NCBI GenBank assembly: GCA_007115705.1
Contig: QXEO01000464.1
Location: forward strand, 6,816,852 to 6,880,851
DNA from: Dactylis glomerata
Taxonomy: Eukaryota > Streptophyta > Magnoliopsida > Poales > Poaceae
Length of the DNA: 64,000 nucleotides
Direction: 5' to 3'
Below the pieces are notes generated by a model. It worked only from the letters and a program-made list of their open reading frames with translations, searched no databases and had not been told where the DNA came from. Position numbers and translations under genes: made by a program. Positions 35,092 to 46,400 of this stretch are shown in pieces; position 1 is the first letter of the stretch; the number at the start of each line of letters is the position of its first letter.

Positions 35092-35478
35092 CGAGCTCTA
35101 GGGTTTCTTGTTGAGGGCGGCGGCGAGAACGAGATCGCGGCGGCGGGATTTCTTTGGTTGTGTCTAGGGTTTTTAGGTTTGTTATCGGTTGTGGAAGGCG
35201 GCGGCGATGTGGGAATCGCGGCGGCGAGCTTTTGTCTGGCTAGGGTTTTTGGTTTGTCTCAGTTTTTCAAGGCGGCGGCGATGTGAGATCGCGGCGGCAG
35301 GATTTGCTGGCTAGGGTTTTGGTTTTTGGATTGTGTGAGGGCGGCGGCGATGTGAAGATCGCGGCGGCAAGGTTTGTCTGATGTCTTGCGGCGGCGGCGG
35401 CAGAGAACGTCTGCGGCGGCGGCGGCGGTGTTGTGGTTTTCTAGGGTTTGGTGTCGGGCTTGATGTCTTGGAGGAATC
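35092..35478 (-). repeat. GGC/GCC-rich leader of Copia H
   Basis: Non-coding leader between PBS and gag with many GGCGGC clusters (about 35115-35430) spaced by AGGGTTTT-type stretches, indicating local tandem duplication of a unit of roughly 60-70 bp. No gene. Confidence 0.6.
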
Positions 35479-35490
35479 GCTCTGATACCA
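35479..35490 (-). other. Primer-binding site of Copia H
   Basis: The complement TGGTATCAGAGC, the standard initiator-methionine tRNA site of plant Copia elements, directly abuts the LTR. Confidence 0.92.
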
Positions 35491-35644
35491 TGTCGATCGG
35501 CGAGGAATCGATGCCCCTCCGGGGCTCGAGGTACGTGTTTATATAGGTGTGGAAGCCCCACACAAGGCGTATACAGAGAGGTATACGTATTGGGTAGAGT
35601 ACTACTCTATGCCAATACGTATACAGGTATTACATTGTCTGACA
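35491..35644 (-). repeat. 5' LTR of Copia H (154 bp)
   Basis: Minus strand TGTCAGACAATG...GCCGATCGACA with a TATA-like CCTATATAAACACG inside. It is followed on the plus side by the TSD GTTAC. Confidence 0.92.
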
Positions 35645-37157
35645 GTTACTACACTTTGGTACACGTTGACTCGTATTAATCTACCATAAAAAGAATGTGG
35701 TTTTCAGTAGGCAAAATTTGATTATCTTGAACGATGGCGTAAGTAGTACAATCCAAGAGAGCTGGTCCAGAGTTACACCGACGGCAGCATCAAAATTTCA
35801 GCAAACTAAAAACAGCAATTAAAACTAAACAGCGAATGAAGTAGTACGTAGCTTATAGTTACAACTCAGTTGACCTAATTAATCTTACCAGTGCAGACGA
35901 ATAGAGAATTGTATTGATTGGCCAGGTAGGTCTGAGGCGCCCAACAGCACTGGAAAACCCGTAGCAACTAACTTGCTAGCTCCTTGTTCCCAATTAACAA
36001 ACAGAAACAAAGTCTCCCTTCTTTTTCTACAATAGTCCTGAATAGAAGGTTGTACTACACTGCCTATTTTAGGCATGCAGAAAAACAGAAGTACAGATCA
36101 ACTGGCTAACCCTGTTGATCCGCTAAATTAATGTTCTTGTTAATTAATGCACATGCAATGCATGCAATGTTGCACTAGCCCTGAGAAAGAAGGCATGGTA
36201 GCCGGCGAGTAAACTGAAGTACAGTAGCTAAAACGATTAATCGATCAGCTTGTTATTTGAGATTATTAGGGATTAATCAGTCTACTGGTTAATGCAGAAC
36301 CTATTTTAAGGTACGTTACTGTTGGAGTTAGGTGCCGCGTACATTTGAGGAAGGAGAGTGATGGGTTGGTTCTAAGTAGACGTTGTAGGTTTGAAACATC
36401 AGAGGGATGTTGAGACCTGAACAACAGAATTCCCCCCACCAAGCAACCCTACAGCGGCATCTTTCTCCCCTTCTCCCAAACTCCCTCCCAAAAACATTAG
36501 GTGCACCAGGTGTAGAATTTCCTTGCACACAAAGACGAATCGGTCGATCAGTTTGCGGATGACAGTAAAAATTTAATTATCTCTCTGACAGGCTAATATA
36601 TACTGATCAAACCAAGATTGGTTATTGCACTAGCTTAATTGCCAGACAGGCACAAGTGTAGCACATAACAACAATACTATTTTGGTCAAACTAAAACCGA
36701 TTAGTTAGTTAATAAAATGTTAAATTAGAATTAAGTTTATCAGTTGTAACTTTCAAACCAACTGCTCCTAATATAAGCCACTAACTAGTTCCTGCAGATG
36801 TCAAAGGTAGCTGGCATTAGTTTCCATTACAGACACGGAGAGACTACTGTGCTTGGTTTTCTCGTATGCTGTTAGTTGAACAATTTGTAACTGGCGAGAC
36901 ACTGCATGTAGTTAGTTGATCTTGTGGACCTAGATATGGCTAGCATGTAACCAACATTTTCTATTCCGTTTCACGAAGCTTAACGTACAAAACCACCCGT
37001 TAGCCCACACGTAGCATCAAACTAACTCCGGTGTAACCATCTCCCAACTCGCTATCTTCTCCCTCACTAACGATCAACAATAACGGGACTTGGAGTTAGA
37101 GAGAAAAAAAACTGCCTGCCCCCCTGCACTTTCCCTTAGCCCTCCAACCCCCCTTTC
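35645..37157. other. Upstream region of the MYB gene, no gene seen
   Basis: About 1.5 kb of AT-rich, apparently low-copy sequence between the Copia insertion and the TATA box. It has CATGCA-type boxes near 36150-36165 and a pyrimidine-rich stretch before the TATA box. I see no terminal repeats or coding domain. Confidence 0.5.
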
Positions 37158-37164
37158 TATAAAT
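37158..37164 (+). promoter_or_regulatory. TATA box of the MYB gene
   Basis: TATAAAT in a C-rich surround, about 298 bp upstream of the ATG, followed by a long CT-rich leader (37165-37455) as expected for a plant 5' UTR. Transcription start inferred near 37190. Confidence 0.6.
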
Positions 37165-37455
37165 CCCCCACCCATTATCTATCTCTTGCCTCTTCTCACC
37201 CTATCGATCGACCTTTGTCTCTTTCCTTCTCCCTCTTGAATCTTTGTTCATATCTCCAGTGGCCCTACATGCACAAGGATCTTGATCGATCTCTATCAGT
37301 TCTTCCCGTGTCTGAAGCTATCTAGCTAGTCGATTCTTTTCCTGCTGTTTATGCGTGGCTAGTCTTACTAAGCTAATTATATATTTAAGGGATAGCTAGA
37401 GAGATAGAAGTTAGAGAGATTTGTTTCTGTTGTTTCTCCGATTGATCGATCAAGG

Positions 37456-38699
37456 ATGTGCACAAGGGGGCACTGGAGGCCGTCGGAGGACGAAAGGCTC
37501 AAGGAGCTCGTCGCGCGATACGGGCCGCATAACTGGAACGCCATCGCCGAGAAGCTCCATGGCCGATCAGGTAATTAACGACATGCATGCGTGTATATCA
37601 TAGATTGATATCTCATCGATGATACTATGCAAAGCTCGCTAATTGGTTAACTGTACTTTGTGTTCCGTTAATCCCTTTCTTTCTGGCGCACTACTGCTTT
37701 CAGTAAGCTTATCTGACCTTTTGGGATTTCAGCACGCATAATTAGTCCTGGAGAGAATTTTAATTTGTTAGGGTGTCATGCTCACCTTGACGTGCATACC
37801 GTATCTCTATCACTTGTGCAGCAATTTTATCTCTCTAGCTAGAGCTAGTGAGTTAATTTTACTTTTCTTGCTTCCTAATTCATCTAGCACGCACAAGCTA
37901 TCTGTCCATGGCGTCGTCACGAACACATCGCGTAAGTTGGATAACTAATTAACCGACGGAAAATGACCGAGGAATTGCTTTGACTAATTTCAGGGAAGAG
38001 CTGCAGGCTGCGTTGGTTCAACCAGCTGGACCCGAGGATCAACCGGAACCCCTTCACGGAGGAGGAAGAGGAGCTGCTCCTCGCCTCGCACCGCGTCCAC
38101 GGCAACCGCTGGGCCGTCATCGCCAGGCTATTCCCGGGCCGCACCGACAACGCCGTCAAGAACCACTGGCATGTGATCATGGCGCGCCGGTGCAGGGAGC
38201 GGATGAGGCACTCGTCCAACAGGCGGGCCGGCACCGCCGCCGCATCCGCGAACAATGATATCAGTCATACGGCCGCCGGCGCCAGCGAGAAGCCGAGACC
38301 TCGAGCTCCTGACACGAATCGCATGGCCGCCTTGCTCGACAAGTATCGTAGAGAATTTGCTGGGCCCTTCGTGATCAGCCCTCACAGCAGCAAGGAGGGT
38401 TACTGCACATCTACGAACGAAGGTGAATTAATGAACTATTCTCCTCCATGCACATAATATTACGCATTTCTGATTGATTTAGCTTAGATGTGTGGAATTA
38501 AACGGAATATTTGTTATTTTCAGATACGAATAGATCGGTGGAGTTCTACGATTTTCTCCAGGTGAACGTGAGCTCGAGCGACACCAAGTGCGGTTCGAGC
38601 ATCGAGGAGCAAGAGGAGAACCGGGACGGCGACGATCAACAAGCTGAAGGGCAGGTGGCGCTCATAGATTTCATGGAGGTTGGGACTTCTCATCAGTGA
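37456..38699 (+). CDS. R2R3-MYB transcription factor (MYB52/54/105/117 type, subgroup 21)
   Basis: Three exons: 37456-37570, 37994-38422 and 38524-38699 (720 bp, 239 aa), with GT/AG introns of 423 and 101 bp, both phase 1. It begins MCTRGHWRPSEDERLKELV. Repeat R2 has Trp at 7, 27 and 46; R3 has Phe 59 and Trp 78 and 97. The third-helix sequences GRSGKSCRLRWFNQL and GRTDNAVKNHWHVIM are intact, so DNA binding is expected. The start MCxRGHW, WFNQLDPRIN and VIMARRCRER are typical of the subgroup containing Arabidopsis MYB52, 54, 56, 69, 105 and 117. The C-terminus keeps the short motifs EFYDFLQV and ALIDFMEVG, like the FxDFLGVG motifs of that group. Members act in the nucleus in secondary wall, boundary or seed-coat programmes; the role here is not known. 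No damage is visible. A nested retrotransposon lies 1.8 kb upstream. Confidence 0.93.
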
Positions 38700-39036
38700 T
38701 TTATTTGTATATGTATGGATCGGTATTTAACTAGGGTGCATCCAAAGCAGCTTGTTGCAATGCTTTGTGAGGGACATGCTACATGTAGCAATCTAACACC
38801 AATGACACTTATAGAGGAAGCTAAGCGAAATGCAAAGTATATGTATGACATGTACATGTAACTTATTGATGTACACACATATATAATGTCCATTCATGCA
38901 TGGATAATTGGTTAAACTGTCATTATTTGTAAACTTTATTTAATAATGTAAACATTTTTTGTTTCTCGATTTATCTAGATACCAACTTATTTGCTATTGG
39001 TGCCATTATTAGACCTGTATTGAAGGTATTGTAATA
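38700..39036 (+). other. 3' untranslated and downstream sequence of the MYB gene
   Basis: AT-rich with possible poly(A) signals (for example TTTAATAATGTAAAC near 38939). No other gene. Confidence 0.45.
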
Positions 39037-39396
39037 CTCTCCCTCCATCAACATATAAATGTACTCTTAGATATTGGCCTAAGTCAAACTTTATTAAATT
39101 TGACCAACTTTATAGAAAAAATAACAATATTCACAACATCAAATTAGTATCACCAGATGACTCTTGGTATGCATTTTCACAGTATACTAATTTCATTTCA
39201 TAAAAAGTGCTACTCCCTCCGATCGGAAATAAGTGTCGGTGATTTTGTACTAGCTTAGTACAAAGTTTGTACTAAGTCACCGACGGTTATTTCCTATCAA
39301 AGGGAATACAGATTTTTATAAAAAAAAATGGTCAAATTTAAAACAGCTTGACTTGGGACAAAACCTAAAGTTACACTTATTTGTGAAAGAAGGGGG
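39037..39396 (+). mobile_element. Stowaway-type MITE, interrupted
   Basis: Starts CTCTCCCTCCATCAACATAT after TA (39035-39036) and ends GAAAGAAGGGGG before TA (39397-39398). The two ends are roughly complementary (CTTAGATATTGGCCTAAGTC against GACTTGGGACAAAACCTAAAG). A second MITE sits inside. Edges are good to a few bases. Confidence 0.65.
39213..39306 (+). mobile_element. 94-bp Stowaway MITE nested in the previous one
   Basis: CTCCCTCCGATCGGAAATAA at one end and TTATTTCCTATCAAAGGGAA at the other, with inner complementarity (GTCGGTGA...TCACCGAC) and TA on both sides (39211-39212, 39307-39308). Typical Tc1/mariner-derived MITE. Confidence 0.85.
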
Positions 39397-40630
39397 TATA
39401 CAAGAACCGTGCAAATTTCACCCATTTGTTTGGCAAATAGTGGGGTGGTTATATCCACATGTAGGAATCAAACCCTTGGTAACTCCACGTCTGTCTCAGT
39501 TAGATGGATTATATCACAAGCCAGTTTGTAGTGATTTGACTTTGCCAATCTTGAAATAGTGTGATTCAAGTTATATCTTCACTTAGTATTGGTTGTGTGC
39601 ATCAGTGGCTTGTCTGTCATTTTTGCTGGTCCAGAGCAGGGTGAAATTGATATCTTCGCTATATTAATACATCCCCTTTCCAAAAAAATCCACTCAGTAT
39701 TTCATCGTGTGATGAAGGTGCAATGAAAAATAATTTCTTCTTGAGCGAGTATGCCTTACATCATGAGCAACATGAATACATGATGATCTGTTCTAACTGG
39801 ACACGTTCGCGATGTGCTGAATTAGTCTTTTAGGTACCAGGAAGATGACGTCCTCGATCTGATGGCATATGTGTGCACACACCGTATTTATCGTCTACCA
39901 TTTGTCCACGAGCATCTCCTCGATAAGCATGATATAACAGTCGTTTCACGTCAGTTAATCCCTGGCTCGATTTCTTTGATTTGGACTTCCACTCTAGCTT
40001 GCTAGGATGACGTGCGTGTTTGATCTCAGTGAAAATGGACGAAGAGAGGGGAAAACTGATATGCAGTGTGCAATTGGTATTTGTCACCTTTCGGTGCACA
40101 AACTTGATCCATTCACACGTTTCTCTGTCGAGTCACTTTTGGTAACCTATTATCCTAGTCAGTGTAACGGTGAAGCCTCTGGTGTATTGATCCGACATGA
40201 CATTTAACAACCTAGAACAACTTTTGCGGCGACTTTGCTGTGCGTAAATAAAATAGCAAATGACATATCCTGTGGCATATAAAAAAACTTCAAACATAGG
40301 ATTAACTTTGAGTGCATAGAGCCTGAGCAGCAACGGAATTTACAAACAATATAAAAAGTATTTAAAAGTTTCTGAATTTTCACGTATATATACACACCCA
40401 ATGTGTAAGTTTTCGTTATATAATAAACATGGACTACACAAAAAAGATTGTTGCTTCAAAATGGCAAAAAAGAAAACTTGATTTTCTCCCCTTTTTGTGT
40501 TTAAATCACACCTGAAAGATATGTCGATAAAACATTGATGTACATACCAGACATCTATATGTACTTGTATATTTACAAAAAATAGTGAGATGTAAAATTA
40601 AGTTTTCAATTTTTTTCGTTTGAAACATGC
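39397..40630. other. Unassigned AT-rich intergenic sequence
   Basis: No gene, RNA or clear repeat seen. Short reading frames lack domains or codon bias. Confidence 0.4.
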
Positions 40631-41790
40631 TCCTTTTTTTTTGAAATGGATATTACGCCATGGCCTCTGCATTGGTCGATGCATGAGGACTTTTTTAAAA
40701 TATTATTCAACAAAGGTCTCACAAAGATTATACATGAAAAAACCCGAAGCCACCACACAACACCTACAAATCCGATAATGGGTGAAAATCATGCCAACAG
40801 GGCCTTATCTGGAAACACAAAAATCCCCCATCAACTAGAAATCAGAAATCACATACCCCAAGACGCCCTCTAGGCGAAATGGGAGCGCTCAATCGGTTTA
40901 GCGGACTCTTAGCGAGCACCTCATGCATATGCTACAGAGGCTGTCACCACCGTCAAACCGCTAAGCTATTCTTTAGGATAGAAATCGGCATAATCTTTGT
41001 CGTTCATGTCATTGACGCCACCATGATGCTAGAGAGCGCCCTGCCCTGCACCTGTTGAAACATCAAGCGATCGTCATTGAGACCCAACTATAGGTAGGCA
41101 CTGAGACTCACCATCGTCAATGCGCTAGAAACAACACCACTCCTCTAAGTAACCAACCATTGGTCCCTCGCACGATGTACACATCCAAGATTGATGCCCC
41201 CAAGGGAGAAACGATGTAGAGGCATTGCCATAATCGTATCCAAGGATCTAGGGTTTCCCCGGAAGGTAGCGAAAAGAACTGGGAGGTTCACCTCAATGAC
41301 GCATTCAAGAATGCACAAGATATCACCATCACCGGCTCTGACCAAAGGCCGAAACCAAGAGTTTTCACCTAGATCTACCACACAAACCTTCGCCTAGTTG
41401 CACGTACATCGGAGCGACCAAGGACGACCACCTCTGTCGGATGAAGGAGGTGACCCCGTCTTCACTTACCCATCGACCACCACAAATCATGGCCGTGCCA
41501 TACGGCGTCGGATCTGCCACGTTAGGTCGCCCCTGACACCAGCCTCACCGAGCAACGCCCGCCCAACGCACCCTGCCGATGGCGATCCACGTGCAGGTGC
41601 GCCACGCCACCACCCTGACCGCCGTGGCACCCGGCAGCCACGCCATGCGTATGCCCAAGTCACTGGTCGGCACCTCCACTAGGGTGAGAGGACAAAGGGA
41701 AACCCCTTCAACTGCCGCCATTGACCAGGCTTCGCGCGGCCATGCCCTATGGTGACCGCGAGGTAAGAGGAGGAGGGGGAGGGGGCGGTG
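40631..41790 (-). mobile_element. Probable non-LTR retroposon remnant (minus strand)
   Basis: A T-run at 40632-40641 followed by GAAATGGATATTACGCCATGGCCTCTGCATTGG is the reverse complement of the 3' tail typical of grass LINE-type elements (GCAGAGGCC...CCATTTC then poly-A). To the right the sequence becomes GC-rich and leader-like. No RT motif remains. Extent to the right is a guess. Confidence 0.4.
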
Positions 41791-41859
41791 GCTGGGGGTA
41801 AGGGTTCCATCACACTTGCCTCGTGGGGACGACGTGAGAGATCAACCAATGACTTCACT

Positions 41860-42031
41860 TATTGGTATATTTTTGAAACCAGCTCCTTGTCCATTATCTT
41901 TGCAACTAGCGAACTTGGTTTGGCCCTTGAGGCATGGTCTGTAATATGTCGGTACTCTGATCGTCATGTGTTAATTGGTTGATGTTGGCTTTATATATAA
42001 AGCTAGGCTTCAACCTTATGTTTCAAAAATG
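41860..42031 (+). repeat. Possible LINE 3' tail
   Basis: TATATATAAAGCTAGGCTTC followed by AACCTTATGTTTCAAAAA resembles the AATAAAGCTxGGC...CCTTTTTCAAAAA ends of grass LINEs. Only the tail is recognisable. Confidence 0.35.
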
Positions 42032-42709
42032 GCAAACCAACCTAAGTGACGACGTGTAGACCAATGGTTGGCATGTTCCTTTTACATTCCTTTAGCATTT
42101 TGGCCCATCTAGAGTTCAAATGTTGCACCGTGTTCTATGGGTATTTTCCATATTTCTGGGCTCCTTCTTCGGTTACCGCCTCTAAATGTATGTGTAGGTC
42201 TAATGTGCGGAAGTGCACGCTCTCGCACCTCCCACAGGTTGTGCCTCAACAAGGTATGATTGGGATTTGCGTTGTGACATGTGACATGCCCTAATCAATA
42301 GGTCAACCTCGCGGGTGGGGCCATCATGTTTAAGCCTCTTATAATGTCTAATGTGGTATATAAGTACATAATAATATTAAACACTATTTTCTTATAAATC
42401 GTAATGAAAAACATGGTCCATTGTGTTTATTTGTGATAACTGATAAATGCATGGTAATTCAAAATATATTTTACTTAAAATTAGTATATAATCAGGAAAC
42501 TCCCACTCCATCGTGGATCATTAATTGAATGACATCGCGCCATGCCCTCAACGAAAAATAACACAAAACCGAAGCGACAAGTTCCGTTCGAATGCGGGAG
42601 TGATCGATGCAATGTGGTGACATTTTTAAATATGCTAATTTTTGTATTGTATTAACAACATAAATGGTCCAAGTCACAAATACACTCTTGTGTGTCGGTG
42701 GAAAACCAA
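42032..42709. other. Left flank of the CACTA element, no gene seen
   Basis: Intergenic sequence. It continues on the other side of the CACTA element at 56114. The last three bases are CAA. Confidence 0.5.
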
Positions 42710-42727
42710 CACTAGTAGAAAAATGGG

Positions 42728-42965
42728 CATTGGTCTAAGCCTTTAGTACCGGTTCCCGTATGAACCGGTACTAAAGGGTGCATTAGTACCGGTTCATTTG
42801 CCCAGCCGGCCGAGCAACATCAATACCGGTTCGTTGAGGGCCTTTTGTACCGGTTCATACTACGAACCGGTACGAAAGGGTTTTAGTCAAATTTTGAGGC
42901 GGAGGTGGGGCCAGAGCTGAACCTTTAGTACCGGTTCATCTGAAGAACCGGTACTAAAGGGCCCC
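42728..42965 (+). repeat. Left subterminal repeats of the CACTA element
   Basis: Several inverted units: CCTTTAGTACCGGTTC with GAACCGGTACTAAAGGG a few bases on, and variants CTTTTGTACCGGTTCATACTACGAACCGGTACGAAAGGG. In En/Spm such repeats bind the second transposon protein; each pair can also form a hairpin. Confidence 0.85.
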
Positions 42966-43488
42966 TGCCCTATTTCTTCAGGCGCCCGATCCCTGCATCT
43001 CATTTTCCCTTCTCCTTCTCCTCTCTCACATTTCCAAATATTTTGCACCTCTCACACTCCAATAAATCTTCATTTCTCTCCACCATTTTATCAAGATTGA
43101 CAGCACCCATCTATCTAAGGGTTAGCAATATCATCCTTTCTTCCGGCGTTCCTAATTTAGCTCATTTCTTTGCTAGTTTAACTCGTATTATTTTTCTAGT
43201 GCTAGCAAGGTGTTTGATGAAATGCCTAAGTTAGGGATTTCATTCTTTTTGTATGCAATTGAGCTCAAATTAAAGTATGATTTGTAGGTTTTAGTATCGT
43301 CCCCGTCCTCACCGCTGTCGATTGCCAGCGTCTTCCCCTAGCCGGCACTGTACCACCTCGGTGAGCCTCTTTTTTTTAATAAAAAAAACTTAGTTTTATG
43401 TGATGAACTTGAATATTAATTAAGTTGGTCACTCATATATCCATGATGTTGTGTAATTAATGATTTTTGATATACTTATATAATGCAG

Positions 43489-46400
43489 ATGAATCGACAA
43501 TGGATGTACGGTGACCGATGCCATCCCGACTTCATTACTGGCATGCATTATTTTCTCAACGTGGCGGAGGCAAATAGGCGGTCGAATGGTTTCATTTATT
43601 GTCCATGTAGTTCCTATAGGAATACGAAGGATTACTCTACCTCAAAGACCCTTCACTTCCACATGCTTGAGAATGGTTTCATGCCCGGCTATAATTGTTG
43701 GACCAAGCACGGAGAAAGAGGGGTTATAATGGAAGGCAACGAAGAAGAAGAGGATAGTGATAACTATCCTATGTTCACTGAAGACGGTGATAGTAGTATG
43801 GGGGAAGACGAAGCTGAAGAAGAGCCCATTTTTGATAAGCCCATTTTTGATGACCCCGATGACGATTTGGGTCGGGCCATTCTTGATACGAAGATAAACT
43901 GCGGAAGTGAAAAGGAGAGGTTGAAGTTGGAGAAAATGTTAGAGGATCACAACAAACTGTTGTACCCAAATTGCGAAGATGGCCAGAAAAAATTGGGTAC
44001 CACACTGGAATTGCTGCAATGGAAGGCAGAGAATGGTACTTCTGACAAGGGATTTGAAAAGTTGCTGAAAATAATAAAGAAGATGCTTCCAGGGGAGAAT
44101 GTATTGCCCTCTAGTACGTACGAAGCAAAGAAGGTTGTCTGCCCTCTAGGATTAGAGGTGCAGAAGATACATGCATGCATCAATGACTGCATCCTCTACC
44201 GCGGGGAGTACGAGAATTTGAATGCATGCCCGGTATGTGGTGCATTGAGGTATAAGATCAGGCGAGATGACCCTGGCGATGTTGAGGGCGAGTCCACCCA
44301 CAGGAAGAAGGTTCCTGCGAAGGTGATGTGGTATGCTCCTATAATACCACGGTTGAAACGTTTGTTCCAAAACAAAGAGCATGCCAAGTTTTTGCGATGG
44401 CACAAAGAGGACCGTAAGAAAGATGTGATGCTGAGACACCCCGCTGACGGATCGCAGTGGAGAAAAATCGATAGAAAGTACAAGTCATTTTCAGATGACG
44501 CAAGGAACTTAAGATTTGGTCTAAGTACAGATGGCTTTAATCCTTTCGGGGAGCAGAGCTCCAGTCATAGCACCTGGCCAGTGACTCTATGTATCTATAA
44601 CCTTCCTCCTTGGTTGTGCATGAAGCGGAAGTTTATTATGATGCCAGTGCTCATCCAAGGCCCGAGGCAACCCGGCAACGACATTGATGTGTACCTGAGG
44701 CCATTGGTTGAAGAACTTTTACAGTTGTGGCGTGAAGAAGGTGTACCTATTTGGGATGAGCACGAACAAAAGGAATTTAACCTACGAGCGTTGTTGTTTG
44801 TAACCATCAATGATTGGCCTGCTCTTAGTAACATTTCAGGACAGTCAAACAAGGGATACAATGCATGCACACACTGTTTAGGTGAGACTGACAGTATATA
44901 TTTGAGAAACAAGAATGTGTACATGGGGCATCGTCGATTTCTTCCAAAACAACATCAAGTAAGAAAGAGAGGAAAGCATTTCAGAGGTGAGGCAGAAGAC
45001 CGAATGAATCCTACCCGCCCTACTAGGGATGTTATATATGATATGGTCAAGGATTTAAAAGTGATCTTTGGAAAGGGTCCTGGCGGACAATCTGTTCCGC
45101 ATGATGTTGACGGACATGTACCCATGTGGAAGAAGATGTCTATATTTTGGGAGCTACCCTATTGGAAAATCCTAGAGGTTCACTCTGCAATCGACGTGAT
45201 GCACGTGACGAAAAATCTTTGCGTGAACCTGCTAAACTTCTTGGGCGTGTATGGGAAGACAAAAGATACACCGGATGCACGGCACGACCAGCAATGTATC
45301 CACGAAGGAAACAACCTGAATCCAGAGAAGTATCAAGGTACTGCCAGCTACGCTCTTACCAAAGAAGAGAAGGAGATCTTTTTTGAAGTCCTGAGTAGCA
45401 TCAAGGTCCCGTCTGGCTTCTCATCGAATATAAAGGGAATAATAAACATGTCAGAGAAAAAGTTTCAAAACCTAAAGTCTCATGACTGCCATGTGATTAT
45501 GACACAATTACTTCCGGTTGCATTGAGGGGGCTTCTATCAGAAAATGTTCGAGTACCCATTGTGAAGCTATGTGTGTTCCTCAATGCAATTTCTCAGAAG
45601 GTGATCAATCCACTAACTCTACAAAATTTACAGAAGGATGTGGTGCAATGTCTAGTCAGCTTCGAGTTGGTGTTCCCACCATCCTTCTTCAATATAATGA
45701 CGCATCTCCTCGTTCACCTGGTCGAAGAGATTAGTGTTCTCGGTCCTGTATTTCTACACAACATGTTCCCCTTTGAGAGATTCATGGGAGTCTTAAAGAA
45801 ATACGTTCATAACCGTGCTAGGCCAGAAGGAAGCATCTCCAAGGGCTATGGAACAGAGGAGGTCATTGAGTTTTGTGTTGACTTTATTCCTGACCTTAAG
45901 CCGATCGGTGTTCCTGAATCGCGCTATGAGGGGAGACTGCGTGGAAAAGGCATGCTAGGAAAGAAAGCAACAATGTGTATGGACGGACATTCTTTCACTC
46001 AAGCACACTACACAATTCTACATAATTCCAGCTTGGTGGCTCCGTACAAAGTGGAACACAAGAATATTTTACGCTCTGAATACCCGGAGCAACGTGAAGA
46101 TTGGATTGATGGAGAACACATGAAGACTTTCGGCGGTTGGTTGCAAACACGGCTCATGAATGTCACTGATGAAGAACAGCTATACTTGTTGGCCAAGCAA
46201 CCATCTTCGACTATATCGACATTTCAAGGGTACGAGATAAATGGGAATACATTTTACACATTCGCCCAAGATAAAAAGAGCACCAACCAAAACAGTGGTG
46301 TCCGCTTTGATGCAGCAGAGGACAATGGGAAGAAGGTCACATATTATGGGTACATAGAGGAGATATGGGAACTTGACTATGGACCTAATTTCAATGTCCC

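Larger units (their letters stand above)
16293..35644 (-). mobile_element. Copia LTR retrotransposon H with two nested Gypsy insertions
   Basis: On the minus strand the order is: 5' LTR (35644-35491), PBS, GGC-rich leader, gag start (35091-34814), [Gypsy B], rest of gag with zinc knuckle and protease, integrase, reverse transcriptase, [Gypsy F], then RNase H to 16293. The 3' tail and 3' LTR are displaced by the inversion (14683-14903). The TSD is GTTAC (35645-35649). Without the guests the element is about 5 kb. Pol carries several frameshifts and stops, so it is dead. Order PR-INT-RT-RH is that of Copia. Confidence 0.9.

Noticed and set aside
37456..38699. MYB considered as a grain-colour regulator of the TT2/Tamyb10 type
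   Set aside because: The N-terminus MCTRGHW and the WFNQLDPRIN and FxDFL motifs fit the MYB52/105/117 group, not the TT2 group.
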